A stretch of DNA of 64,000 nt from JAWSVE01 sp050789445. GTDB lineage: Bacteria; Pseudomonadota; Gammaproteobacteria; Pseudomonadales; Cellvibrionaceae. The stretch spans positions 930,001 through 994,000 of the forward strand of contig JAILXR010000001.1 of NCBI GenBank assembly GCA_050789445.1, in the 5' to 3' direction. The position numbers and the translations under genes were made by a program. Below are positions 28,882 to 38,415 of this stretch, one piece after another; position 1 is the stretch's first letter; the number at the start of each line of letters is the position of its first letter. A model generated the notes under the pieces. It saw only the letters and a list, made by a program, of their open reading frames with translations, did no database searches and was not told the origin of the DNA.

Positions 28882-29181
28882 TAAAATCAATACCCAAACC
28901 GCAGAATGAATACCTTGTAGGGATTCTTAAAGCAGTAAAAACCTCAAAAAGAATAGTTTTAAGCGCGATATTGAGAGTTCAAAACCGCGAGATTGATACC
29001 CCAACAAAATCACCCGAAAAGGATACCAAACAGTATTCGGTGAACAATATTGTAGAGATCAGTCAAAACCCCCTATATAATAAGCGGGATATATTGGCTT
29101 ACCCTGCCGATGGCTCAATTCCCGAGCTAACGATCACACTTCATATTTCGTTTTGCGTAATTAACCATCCTTAAAACGCCA

Positions 29182-29218
29182 AACGAAACAGGCTTAACGA
29201 AACAGGCTTAACGAAACA
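29182..29218. repeat. 14-bp tandem repeat upstream of ETF-QO
   Basis: The unit AACGAAACAGGCTT occurs twice in full and once as its first nine bases, end to end, about 60 bases before the ETF-QO start. It could be a tandem regulator-binding array or simple slippage. The rest of the 525-base divergent region (28751-29275) holds only the palindrome at 28868 and no gene. Confidence 0.8.
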
Positions 29219-29275
29219 AAAAGTACCCAGATCCAATCGAACTTCAGATTTAATTGTTTTTTAGAGGAGAATATT

Positions 29276-30916
29276 GTGGAACGAGAAAGCATGGAATACG
29301 ACGTAGTCATTGTTGGCGGAGGCCCTTCTGGTCTTGCTGCTGCATGTCGAATCCGTCAACTCAGCGAAGACGTTACTGTCTGCGTAGTCGAAAAAGGCTC
29401 CGAAATCGGAGCCCACATCCTCTCAGGTGCTGTTTTAGAACCTAGCGCACTTAACGAGCTCTTCCCCGATTGGAAAGAACGTGGCGCCCCACTAAATACG
29501 CCTGTCACTCGTGATGAATTGCACGTATTTCTTTCTGAAAAACACACCATCAACATGCCTTACCCGTTGATTCCCGTCCCAATGCATAACGAAGGAAACT
29601 ACATCGTTAGCTTGGGCAATGTCTGTCGTTGGTTAGCGGAACAAGCTGAAGTATTGGGAGTGGAAATTTTTCCAGGTTTCGCCGCTTCTGAAATTCTTTA
29701 CAACGAAGATGGCTCCGTAAAAGGAATTGCTACAGGCGACATGGGTGTTGGCCTCGATGGTGAAAAGAAAGACTCTTACATGCCCGGCATGGAGCTGCAC
29801 GCTAAATACACGCTTTTCAGTGAAGGCTGTCGTGGTCAATTAGGTAAAGAGTTAATTGCTAAATATAAGTTAGATGCCGACTCTGACCCACAGCATTATG
29901 GCATTGGAATCAAAGAGTTATGGAAGATATCTCCAGAACAACATGAACCTGGTTTAGTGATTCATGGATCAGGCTGGCCACTCACTTCTAATGGCGCTAT
30001 GGGCGGAGCATTTTTGTATCACATAGAAGATAACCAAGTAGCCTGCGGCTTAATTACAAACTTGGATTATGAAAACCCACATCTTAGCCCTTTCGATGAA
30101 TTTCAAAAGATGAAACATCACCCAGTATTCGCTAAATACTTAGAAGGCGGAGAAAGGCTAACTTATGGCGCTCGAGCACTAGTGAAAGGTGGCCCTCAAT
30201 CTCTTCCTAAAATGACATTCCCTGGCGGACTATTAATTGGCGACAACGCCGGAACATTGAACTTCACCAAAATTAAAGGCTCTCACACTGCAATGAAAAG
30301 TGGCATGATCGCCGCAGAAGAAGTCGTTAAAGCTTTAAAAGAAGATCGAGCTAATGATGAAGTGACATCATTCAAAAAAGCTTACGAATGGTCTTGGGCG
30401 TACAAAGAATTACACAAGCAGCGTAATTTTGTTCCTGCATTACACAAATTTGGTTTTTGGCTTGGATCGGCTTACGCATTTATCGACCAAAATATTTTTG
30501 CTGGTTTGCTACCTTGGACTTTGCGCGACAAAAAACCAGATCACGCCCAAATGAAACCAGCTTCTGAATGTAAAAAAATTGAATACCCAAAACCAGATGG
30601 CAAATTAAGCTTCGACAAACTTTCTTCAGTGTTTCTTTCCAACACGAACCATGAAGAAGATCAGCCTTGCCACTTAAAATTAGCGGATCCCTCTATTCCT
30701 ATTTCTAAAAATCTTCCAATGTATGATGAGCCGGCTCAACGCTACTGCCCTGCCGGTGTTTACGAAGTTGTTGAAGAAGATAACGGTGACAAGCGTTTTC
30801 AAATCAACGCACAAAACTGTGTACACTGTAAAACATGCGATATTAAAGACCCTGCACAAAACATCACATGGGTTGCACCAGAGGGCACTGGCGGACCAAA
30901 TTATCCAAACATGTAA
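29276..30916 (+). CDS. Electron transfer flavoprotein-ubiquinone oxidoreductase
   Basis: This inner-membrane-associated flavo-iron-sulfur protein takes electrons from ETF and reduces ubiquinone. Visible are the FAD-binding VVIVGGGPSGLAAACRIRQL (about residues 8-28), GSEIGAHILSGAVLEP, GGLLIGDNAGTLNFTKIKGSHTAMKSG, and the C-terminal [4Fe-4S] site with CPAGVYEV and CVHCKTCDIKDP. The length (546) is normal. Translation starts at GTG (29276), supported by AGAGGAGA at 29263-29270; the ATG at 29291 would lack this. It is divergent from etfBA and followed by its own terminator. Confidence 0.95.
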   Translation: MERESMEYDVVIVGGGPSGLAAACRIRQLSEDVTVCVVEKGSEIGAHILSGAVLEPSALNELFPDWKERGAPLNTPVTRDELHVFLSEKHTINMPYPLIPVPMHNEGNYIVSLGNVCRWLAEQAEVLGVEIFPGFAASEILYNEDGSVKGIATGDMGVGLDGEKKDSYMPGMELHAKYTLFSEGCRGQLGKELIAKYKLDADSDPQHYGIGIKELWKISPEQHEPGLVIHGSGWPLTSNGAMGGAFLYHIEDNQVACGLITNLDYENPHLSPFDEFQKMKHHPVFAKYLEGGERLTYGARALVKGGPQSLPKMTFPGGLLIGDNAGTLNFTKIKGSHTAMKSGMIAAEEVVKALKEDRANDEVTSFKKAYEWSWAYKELHKQRNFVPALHKFGFWLGSAYAFIDQNIFAGLLPWTLRDKKPDHAQMKPASECKKIEYPKPDGKLSFDKLSSVFLSNTNHEEDQPCHLKLADPSIPISKNLPMYDEPAQRYCPAGVYEVVEEDNGDKRFQINAQNCVHCKTCDIKDPAQNITWVAPEGTGGPNYPNM

Positions 30917-30948
30917 AACTATCTAACAAAACATTTGGAAGTTAAACA

Positions 30949-30988
30949 AAAAATCCCGAATAGATCAGTAAATCTTTTCGGGATTTTT
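30949..30988 (+). terminator. Terminator after ETF-QO
   Basis: AAAAATCCCGAA and TTCGGGATTTTT form a 12-bp stem with a 16-base loop, ending in a T-run, about 30 bases past the stop. Confidence 0.85.
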
Positions 30989-31068
30989 CGTTTTAGAAAC
31001 ACTTAATTGATGGGCAAACCTTTTAACACGCTACAGATAAAAATTAATTTTTCGAAAAGAGAAAAGCC

Positions 31069-31887
31069 ATGACAACAACCGATTCTTCACAGCAAGATAT
31101 CCTGACCGAACAATCTGATCACATTCTCACCATTACATTGAATCGCCCTGATAGACTAAATGCCATTAGTGGCGCCATGCTGAATGATCTTGCTAGCACG
31201 CTGAAAAAAGCAAACCACGACCCCGATGTTCGCGTCGTGATTATTACAGGCGCAGGTAAAGGGTTTTGCTCAGGTTTAGATTTAAAAGATACACAAGAAA
31301 AAATGAATTCGGGAAAAGGGATTGGTTTAACTCAAGACGCAAAACAATTATTCAGCTTAGACAAAAGTCCGATTACATCACTCTGGGAGATGGACAAGCC
31401 CATCATCGCCGCAATTAATGGTGCTGCCGCTGGTTTTGGAATGGATATGGCTTTGCTGGCCGATATGCGAATTATGGGCGACACGGCAAAACTAGCAGCC
31501 ACCATGGTAAAAAGAAACGTTGTGCCCGAAAGTGGCGGAACTTGGTTACTGCCAAGACTTGTTGGCTGGGGGAAAGCAGCAGAGATCTTTTTCCGTGGCT
31601 CGACTTTAAGCCCGCAAGAATGCTTAGAGCTAAATATTGCCAATACCGTGGTTCCCGCGGATCAAGTGTTAGCTACCGCCACACAATGGGCTAAAGAAAT
31701 TGCTGCAAATGGACCTTTAGCGGTACAAACCACAAAACGAATGATGCGCTTAGGTATGGATCAGACCTTTGAAGGAACTGTTGATCATCTTCTTATGCAT
31801 TTCACCGCGCTTACTGGAACTGAAGATTTTAAAGAAGCCCTGCTTGCTTTCAATGAAAAACGCCAACCAAACTTTAAAGGGTGCTAA
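31069..31887 (+). CDS. Enoyl-CoA hydratase/isomerase family protein
   Basis: This is a crotonase-fold enzyme, probably hydrating 2-enoyl-CoA in fatty-acid or related acyl-CoA breakdown. It shows LNRPDRLNAIS near residue 24, the oxyanion-hole segments GAGKGFCSGLDL and AAINGAAAGFGMDMALLADMRI, and NVVPESGGTWLLPRLVG with the catalytic-type glutamate. The length (272) is normal. It stands alone after the ETF-QO terminator, so its substrate is uncertain. Nearby ETF genes fit a role in beta-oxidation. Confidence 0.87.
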   Translation: MTTTDSSQQDILTEQSDHILTITLNRPDRLNAISGAMLNDLASTLKKANHDPDVRVVIITGAGKGFCSGLDLKDTQEKMNSGKGIGLTQDAKQLFSLDKSPITSLWEMDKPIIAAINGAAAGFGMDMALLADMRIMGDTAKLAATMVKRNVVPESGGTWLLPRLVGWGKAAEIFFRGSTLSPQECLELNIANTVVPADQVLATATQWAKEIAANGPLAVQTTKRMMRLGMDQTFEGTVDHLLMHFTALTGTEDFKEALLAFNEKRQPNFKGC

Positions 31888-31902
31888 TTCAAACCTCCTA
31901 CC

Positions 31903-31929
31903 GGCCGTTCTTTTTAAAAGAGAACGGCC
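31903..31929. other. Stem-loop after the enoyl-CoA hydratase gene
   Basis: GGCCGTTCT and AGAACGGCC form a perfect 9-bp stem with a 9-base loop, 15 bases past the stop. No T-run follows on either strand, so intrinsic termination is doubtful; it may protect the 3' end. The rest of 31888-32213 shows nothing. Confidence 0.5.
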
Positions 31930-32213
31930 AGAAAAACATTTAATCATATTTATTAATTTCAAATGCTTATGATTACAACCTCATCCTAAATCTAGAGTTA
32001 CTTTAAGTTCAAAAAAGACACAAGTATCGGGCTTTAAAAGAGAACCCTCCAGCAAATCTATACTTTGAACCGACATCCCCTGATTTACCAAATGTTCTAA
32101 AAACTCTATTGAGTGCGCCCTTTTGATTCGTCATAATTGAACAGACTTTATACAACCTAAATACCAGTACATTTCGACAGCACCCAAAATCAACAAAACT
32201 CAGCCTCAATAAT

Positions 32214-32414
32214 ATGATGAAAACCAAAAAGATCCCCACTCCATCACTATACTCCCGCTGTAAATGTGGATGGACTGGTACAATTAAACAGCTTTCAATC
32301 TTATTGCGAAAAGACAAGGTCGTTTCAAAGATTTGCCCCGAATGTGGAATACCCTCTTCTGCTCATAAAGCACTGCCTTATCAAGCAATCAATCAGAGTA
32401 AATTTACTCACTAA
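32214..32414 (+). CDS. Small zinc-ribbon-like protein
   Basis: The frame codes for 66 residues with a CKCGWTG motif at about 16-22 and a CPECG motif at about 41-45, the two Cys pairs of a classic zinc ribbon. No family is recognised; such mini-proteins may bind nucleic acid or another protein. The start is ATGATG at 32214 without a clear ribosome site, and a longer frame runs on the opposite strand, so its reality rests on the paired cysteine motifs. Confidence 0.45.
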   Translation: MMKTKKIPTPSLYSRCKCGWTGTIKQLSILLRKDKVVSKICPECGIPSSAHKALPYQAINQSKFTH

Positions 32415-32588
32415 CCTATCCTAAAGGCACACCTCAGAACATACCATCTAAACAAGCAAACGCCTTCCCACCTTCTCCGCTTAGACTATTTACATTACTT
32501 ATTTTCATTTGATGCCTTATGGCAATACAATCTTCACTCGTCTTAGGTTGTTAAGTCTTAACAATTGATTCCTCTGGAGAGATATTAC

Positions 32589-34709
32589 ATGTCCAAACGC
32601 CAAACTCTATTAGCCTTTTCATTGTGTTTATCAGCAGTAGTTTTGATGAATGGCTGCGAGAAAGCTTCTGAATCAGATTCTTCAATCAAAGAAGCAAGCA
32701 GCTCTGAAGACGTAAAAACAAACTCAAATAAAACCACGACGGAAGATCAAATATTAAACTCAGGTATCAGACTAGATTTTTTAGATACCAGCGTTGACCC
32801 AAAGCAAGATTTTTTTCGCTATGCAAACGGTAATTGGCTAAACAACACAGAGATTCCTGAAGACAAAGCGCGATACGGTGCGTTCACCATGCTTGGCGAT
32901 AAAGCAAGAGACGATGTAAAAACGATCATTCAAAAAGCAGGCGAAACGCCATCAGCAAAAACAAAAGGCACTGAAGCACAACAAATAGGTGACTTTTACG
33001 CTAGTTTCATGAATACAGCTAAAATAGACGAATTAAAAACAAGCCCAATTACTGATCTAATATCGACTATTGAACAAATTACTAACTATAAAGAACTCTC
33101 AGAATTTTTTGCGAAAGCTCATAGACAAGAAATTTCAATCCCCTTCGGTTTTTATATCAATAATGACGAAAAAAATCCCACAGAATATATAACCACTTTT
33201 TATCATTCTGGATTAGGGCTTCCCGATAGAGATTATTATCTAAAAACGGGAGACGACTCAAAGGAAGTACAAAACAAATACCGACAACATATAGAAACCA
33301 TGCTCGGCTTTGTGAACACAAAAGATGCCGATAAAGCTGCAGCCACCATCTACAATATTGAATACGCCATCGCTGAACGTCATTGGCCTCGAGAAGAATT
33401 AAGAGATCGCGATAAAACCTATAATAAATTGACGCAAAAAGATTTTTCAGCACAAAACAAAGTGTTTAGCTGGCCCGTTTTTTTTGACACGGCTGGTATT
33501 AATAAAGCCGATAACGTTATTGTTTCTACACCTGATTATTTCGAAAACCTTGATGGATTAGTGTCACAATTTTCCGTTGATGACTGGAAAAATTATTTAA
33601 AGTGGCACACCCTTTCTTCTTATGCCGGTTTGCTGTCTACAGAAATAGACCAAGAAGATTTTAATTTTTTCGGTAAAACGCTATCAGGAATTGAACAACA
33701 ACAAGATCGCTGGAAAAGAGCGGTTAGCATGCTTAACAATTTATTAGGTGACGCTATTGGAAAACTGTATGTTGAAGAACATTTCTCTCCAGAAGCTAAA
33801 CAGCGAATGGTTCAGCTTGTTGAAAACTTACGAGAAGCTTACCGAGAAGGCATACTCGGTTTGGAGTGGATGGGCGAGGAAACCAAACAAAAGGCCATAG
33901 AGAAGCTTGACAAATTCAAACCTAAAATTGGCTATCCTGATGAATGGAGAGATTTAAGCTCTCTTGAAATCAACTCAGATGATTTATTTGGTAATTACCT
34001 CAGAGCAACTGAATTTTACTACACCATCAATGTCAACAAATTAGGTAAGCCTGTCGATAAAAACGAATGGTTTATGAATCCTCAGACTGTTAATGCCTAT
34101 TACAATCCAGGCATGAATGAAATTGTTTTTCCCGCCGCTATTTTACAACCGCCCTTCTTCAATTTAAGTGCAGATGATGCTATCAATTACGGTGCTATTG
34201 GTGGCGTGATAGGACACGAAATGGGACACGGATTTGATGATCAAGGTGCGAAATCAGACGGGGATGGATTATTAACTAACTGGTGGACAGAACAAGACTT
34301 AAAAGAATTTAACAAGCGCACCCAAAAGCTAGTTGCGCAATACAATAGCTTTGTTGTTCTTGACAATGTTCATGTTAACGGTGAATTAACTCAAGGAGAA
34401 AATATCGGAGACCTCAGCGGATTAACGATTGCTTATAAAGCTTACATGCGCTCTCTGAACAATAAAGAAGCTCCCGTTATCGATGGCTTTACAGGGGAAC
34501 AGCGCTTCTTTTTGGGCTGGGGGCAAGTTTGGGCAAACAAATATAGAGATGCTGAATTACAAAGACGTATCTTGACCGATCCTCACTCTCCACCACGTTT
34601 TCGCACAAATGGTGTCGTTCCCAACATGCCTGAGTTTCACAAAGCCTTTAATGTCAAAGAAGGTGATGCCATGTATTTATCGGAAAAAAACCGTGTAAAA
34701 ATATGGTAA
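32589..34709 (+). CDS. M13-family metallopeptidase, predicted lipoprotein (PepO/neprilysin-like)
   Basis: From the ATG at 32589 (706 residues) there is a lipoprotein signal ending LMNGC, so the mature protein should be lipid-anchored in the envelope. CTGGAG at 32573-32578 supports this start; an upstream TTG at 32565 is not preferred. The M13 zinc-protease domain shows FRYANGNWL near the N-terminus, NAYYNPGMNEIVFPAAILQPPFF, the zinc site GHEMGHGFDDQG (His543, Glu544, His547) and ENIGDLSG with the third ligand Glu604. The end GVVPNMPEFHKAFNV is also typical. It degrades oligopeptides. Confidence 0.93.
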   Translation: MSKRQTLLAFSLCLSAVVLMNGCEKASESDSSIKEASSSEDVKTNSNKTTTEDQILNSGIRLDFLDTSVDPKQDFFRYANGNWLNNTEIPEDKARYGAFTMLGDKARDDVKTIIQKAGETPSAKTKGTEAQQIGDFYASFMNTAKIDELKTSPITDLISTIEQITNYKELSEFFAKAHRQEISIPFGFYINNDEKNPTEYITTFYHSGLGLPDRDYYLKTGDDSKEVQNKYRQHIETMLGFVNTKDADKAAATIYNIEYAIAERHWPREELRDRDKTYNKLTQKDFSAQNKVFSWPVFFDTAGINKADNVIVSTPDYFENLDGLVSQFSVDDWKNYLKWHTLSSYAGLLSTEIDQEDFNFFGKTLSGIEQQQDRWKRAVSMLNNLLGDAIGKLYVEEHFSPEAKQRMVQLVENLREAYREGILGLEWMGEETKQKAIEKLDKFKPKIGYPDEWRDLSSLEINSDDLFGNYLRATEFYYTINVNKLGKPVDKNEWFMNPQTVNAYYNPGMNEIVFPAAILQPPFFNLSADDAINYGAIGGVIGHEMGHGFDDQGAKSDGDGLLTNWWTEQDLKEFNKRTQKLVAQYNSFVVLDNVHVNGELTQGENIGDLSGLTIAYKAYMRSLNNKEAPVIDGFTGEQRFFLGWGQVWANKYRDAELQRRILTDPHSPPRFRTNGVVPNMPEFHKAFNVKEGDAMYLSEKNRVKIW

Positions 34710-34760
34710 CTCTCTTCCACTTTCTATTCGCTCTCAGCATATTTTCTTAATTATTATTCG

Positions 34761-34794
34761 TAAGAACCTAGCTTTCTCCAAACCTAGGTTCTTA
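34761..34794 (+). terminator. Stem-loop after the M13 peptidase gene
   Basis: TAAGAACCTAG and CTAGGTTCTTA form an 11-bp perfect stem with a 12-base loop, about 50 bases after the stop. The following TCTTCG is only weakly T-rich, so termination is likely but not certain. Confidence 0.55.
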
Positions 34795-35409
34795 TCTTCG
34801 AGATCTAAACTTCTAACAATATAAGAATCTTGTATTTTTAAATCAATTCCTACTTTTAAAAACCTTTTACCCCGCAAAGACTACCTTTCATCCCAATTAT
34901 TTTAAAAAAATTAGAGAAACCTAAATTAATCGAACTTGGACCCAAATAACATTACAACCAGACTGTTTTAAAATAAGCAGTATTTATAAAAAGTTATCAA
35001 ATGTTATTCATGTTTAATTTTTCAATCGTTAAAATAGGAAACTCTGACTAACCATCAAGTACTAGATTATAAGCTGTATAGAATAGTAGATTTCTCACAC
35101 ATAAAAGATATTTATAGAGTGAACTGAAGACACAAAAAAAGACAACTCATCCTTAATCAACAATGAGGATCTAAATAAAAATAATAAGTAAGAAATAGTA
35201 CTAGTAAACATATTTCAGCTCTAAATTCTTTAAATCCATATCATTAGGCAATCTGTATAAAGTATTAGATTTTGTTTTAATAATTCTACAGGCATTAATT
35301 ATTTATTTGCTAACAACATTAATTGTAAAACCTTTGATTATTTTAAAAAGTTAGACAAAAGTTGAAAATGTTTTTTGTTCACTCACAGGAAATTTAACAA
35401 GTTTATAAT
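34795..35409. other. AT-rich gene-free stretch
   Basis: About 600 bases, visibly richer in A and T than the preceding gene, hold no credible gene or repeat. They mark the left side of the accessory block with the Crp-like regulator and the small-protein array. Confidence 0.55.
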
Positions 35410-35997
35410 ATGCATAAAAACAAAAATTATCATGCTGGAAACTTTCCACAAATACACTTATTTGACACTGTTAAAGCTAACTTAGCATCAAAAAATGATG
35501 TTCTTCAAAGTGAAAATAAACCCGTAAAATATGTTTTTTTTATCCTAGAAGGTATTGTTAGAGAGCATTTAATATTTAATGATGGACGTGATATCAATAT
35601 AACATTTTGGTCTGCGCCGGCACTGATCGGAAGCATATTTAACTGTGAACCGGGTACTAACGCTAACACAAGCTTGAGCATGCTAACTTCGGGTAAATAC
35701 AGGAAAATTCCCATAGAACTTTTTTTGAAACAAATAGGAAAAGATCAAAGAGGAATCCATTGCGTTAACGACATTTTAGAAACCCAAAATCACTGGCTCA
35801 GAAAAAGGTCTTTGCTCCTATCACACAAAAATGCTGAGGATAGAGTAAAAGACTTCGCCCTTACATTCCCTGGGCTATATAAAGTCATTCCTGATTATCA
35901 TATAGCTTCTTACTTAGGTATCACACCCGTAACCATGCATCGTGCAAAAACGAAATTATCGAATAATAACAATTTTGCCCAAACCCTATCTAAATAA
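35410..35997 (+). CDS. Crp/Fnr-family transcriptional regulator
   Basis: The protein has 195 residues. An N-terminal cyclic-nucleotide-binding-like beta barrel (about 15-110) includes KYVFFILEGIVREHLIFNDGRDINITFW. A C-terminal winged helix follows at about 140-185, with IASYLGITPVTMHRAKTKL as recognition region. It lacks the Fnr iron-sulfur cysteines and the phosphate-binding RxS segment of true CRP, so the effector is unknown. It is followed after 22 bases by the 774-residue anchored protein, and then by the array of small exported proteins, which it might regulate. Confidence 0.75.
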   Translation: MHKNKNYHAGNFPQIHLFDTVKANLASKNDVLQSENKPVKYVFFILEGIVREHLIFNDGRDINITFWSAPALIGSIFNCEPGTNANTSLSMLTSGKYRKIPIELFLKQIGKDQRGIHCVNDILETQNHWLRKRSLLLSHKNAEDRVKDFALTFPGLYKVIPDYHIASYLGITPVTMHRAKTKLSNNNNFAQTLSK

Positions 35998-36019
35998 CCT
36001 TATGTGAACAGTTGAAAAA

Positions 36020-38344
36020 ATGTCTAGATTAGCCATACCCAAAAAAAATCTCATTTATATAGCATTAATTACTATAATCCCTTTCTTAATTCTTCTTTAT
36101 TTTTTACTTACTATTCACCCATCTTCAAATATTAAACAAACAATTCCAAATATAGAAAGCGCCGAAGTATCAAACAAACAAGATTCAATTCTTACACAAG
36201 GCTGGATCATCGGGTCTGTCAGCTCAAAATCACGACAAGTATTAAGTGCAATTCAAGTGTGTGCATACGGCAACAATCCTGTTATGCAAACCCACAAAAA
36301 GTGTCAGAGCATTAAATCAAATGGTCAATTTGAAATGGCTTTAGAAGCAGGAGAGTATGAGCTAGTTGTCACAGCAAACCAACACCGTAGTGAAAAACTT
36401 TCGTTTAACATAACCCCGGGGTTGGTGACTGATGCCCTATTCAATTTAGAGTTTTCTGATAGAAATATACAGGGCATCGTATACAGCGCTTCTGGAGAGA
36501 CAGTCGATGGAGTAGAAATCACCATCATTAAAGATGGTGAAAAGATCAGTGAATCTCTAACAGACAATCAAGGAAAATTTCAAGCGTGGTCACCTAATGG
36601 GCCTATTATCATTACCGCAAAATCACCTAACTATGCGCAAGCCGAGGTATTTACTTCATCGCCTTCACATGACGTTTCCATTAAGCTTTTTCCTGGTTTC
36701 TCTGTTCAAGGAACAGTGATAAGCAAGACAAAAGGAGAGCCACTAAGTGGCATTAAAGTTGTAGCAAATACTGAAGACACATTACTAAACGATAGAAGTG
36801 TTTTTACAACCACTGATAATAATGGCGATTTTATACTTTATGGCCTCGATTTAGCCGAATCATATCTTCGTATCTTTGATGAAATTTGGACGGTTGAAAA
36901 AAGTGTTCTTGTCGATGGCAAAAATTACGATAATAAAAAAATAACAATCGTTGCAGAAAAAGGGCAAGCCTTCACTGGACAACTTAATACTAACAATGGC
37001 CCATGTATCTCAGGCCAAACCTATTTAGCACCTGTATCTAGTAACAACAATAACACGCAATTTTTAACTCAATCAGAGACTGGAACAATATACTTCCCTG
37101 CTCTTCCAATTGGTTCTTACAACGCTATGTCGTACTGTGAAAATCATATTTTTGCTAAAGGCCCTTCAATTATAGACCTTAAGAACACCAAAGGGGCCGA
37201 GTGGTATTTTGAAAGCGGCTTATCGCTAGAGGTCTTAGTCAAAAATGAAGCAGGACAACCAGTTCATAACGCTACCCTCAATTTGACAAGCTCTAACAAC
37301 CAAGAAATTAGCAATACTGATTCAATAGAAAAAAGAACAGCAGGTTACAACATTAGCGCTATCACTGATGAAAACGGATACCATAAATTTGGTGGTTTAC
37401 TTGAGGGTGAATACACATTAAATGCTGGCCCTCCCGGTTTAAATGCAATCGAGCCTGCATCACAAGTAATCACATTGTTTAATGATGATGCCAAAGCCCC
37501 CATTAAATTTATTATTGCCGGTCAAGGCACTATTTCTATTAAGAGCGAAACTGAAAATAATTTACCCAATTCTCGCACTTTTTTTTACGCTCAAAATAAA
37601 GCGGGTGAACGATTTGAATCATTATATTCCGGCGATGGGCAATACAATATTACACCTCTCCCGCTCGGCCGCTATCAAGTGTTTGCCTATGATAACAAAA
37701 ACCCTAAAATTGCATTAAAGCATAACAATGAAGAATGGATTTCTATCGAGAATAGTCAATCCATAGAATTAACGCATACAGCGCTTGATCATGCAGGAGA
37801 AATAAAAGGCACCGTATATGATCATACCGGCGCCTTCGCCAGCAACATAGAAATCCGAGCCATCAGTGAAACATTAACGGGGGAAGACGCATTTTATTCA
37901 ACCATACAAGAAATTATGCATGGCAAACAAAGCAGCCTAACAGACAAGAATGGAAAATTTATTTTTTCTGGACTCGCACCTAACGAGGCATACCAACTAT
38001 TAATTACATCTCCAGAAGGCACAGAGATAAATAAAGCGGGAATATTTCCAGGCGAAGAATTAAATATTTCGCTACCCCAGCCACAAATCTTTAAAGGTAA
38101 AGTACTTCTATCTAACGGTACGCCTTCTCGTGAATTTACAGTTCAACTATTACCAGAATCTGGCGAACCGATTGTTCAGTTTTTTGAGAGTTCAACTGGC
38201 GAATTTTCGTTAACACTTGGAGAATTATCTAGCTCTGCACTAATCAGAATCATACCTGAAAGCAACACATCCTATATAGAAGAGGAAATACAGTTGACCA
38301 ACAGTAATGATTATAAAGTGTTTTATCTTAATGATGAAAAATAA
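36020..38344 (+). CDS. Membrane-anchored protein with repeated carboxypeptidase-regulatory-like domains
   Basis: An N-terminal signal-anchor (about residues 11-32) is followed by roughly 740 residues of beta-rich repeats outside the cytoplasm. Repeats of the carboxypeptidase-regulatory/CNA-B type are visible, for example IQGIVYSASGETVDGVEITI, VQGTVISKTKGEPLSGIKVV, and GEIKGTVYDHTGAF, each leading to a DxxGxFxxxGL-like turn (DNNGDFILYGL, DKNGKFIFSGL). Such domains usually serve adhesion or scaffold roles and have no catalytic centre. It lies 22 bases after the Crp-like gene and 71 bases before the first small exported protein, so it may belong to the same system. No specific function is recognised. 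Confidence 0.7.
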   Translation: MSRLAIPKKNLIYIALITIIPFLILLYFLLTIHPSSNIKQTIPNIESAEVSNKQDSILTQGWIIGSVSSKSRQVLSAIQVCAYGNNPVMQTHKKCQSIKSNGQFEMALEAGEYELVVTANQHRSEKLSFNITPGLVTDALFNLEFSDRNIQGIVYSASGETVDGVEITIIKDGEKISESLTDNQGKFQAWSPNGPIIITAKSPNYAQAEVFTSSPSHDVSIKLFPGFSVQGTVISKTKGEPLSGIKVVANTEDTLLNDRSVFTTTDNNGDFILYGLDLAESYLRIFDEIWTVEKSVLVDGKNYDNKKITIVAEKGQAFTGQLNTNNGPCISGQTYLAPVSSNNNNTQFLTQSETGTIYFPALPIGSYNAMSYCENHIFAKGPSIIDLKNTKGAEWYFESGLSLEVLVKNEAGQPVHNATLNLTSSNNQEISNTDSIEKRTAGYNISAITDENGYHKFGGLLEGEYTLNAGPPGLNAIEPASQVITLFNDDAKAPIKFIIAGQGTISIKSETENNLPNSRTFFYAQNKAGERFESLYSGDGQYNITPLPLGRYQVFAYDNKNPKIALKHNNEEWISIENSQSIELTHTALDHAGEIKGTVYDHTGAFASNIEIRAISETLTGEDAFYSTIQEIMHGKQSSLTDKNGKFIFSGLAPNEAYQLLITSPEGTEINKAGIFPGEELNISLPQPQIFKGKVLLSNGTPSREFTVQLLPESGEPIVQFFESSTGEFSLTLGELSSSALIRIIPESNTSYIEEEIQLTNSNDYKVFYLNDEK

Positions 38345-38415
38345 AAGATATAGCCATAGGTAACATATAAAAAAGAACAGAATTCTAAAAAAATTACTAA
38401 ACTGGGACACAAAAC

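Noticed and set aside
29182..29218. Tandem repeat taken as a CRISPR fragment
   Set aside because: The repeats abut without spacers, are only 14 bases long, and no cas gene is present.
31903..31929. Stem-loop called as an intrinsic terminator
   Set aside because: Perfect stem, but no T-run on either strand, so it is listed only as a stem-loop.
32009..32317. 102-codon minus-strand frame opposite the zinc-ribbon gene
   Set aside because: It has no motif or ribosome site, and its coding potential conflicts with the cysteine-pair pattern on the plus strand.
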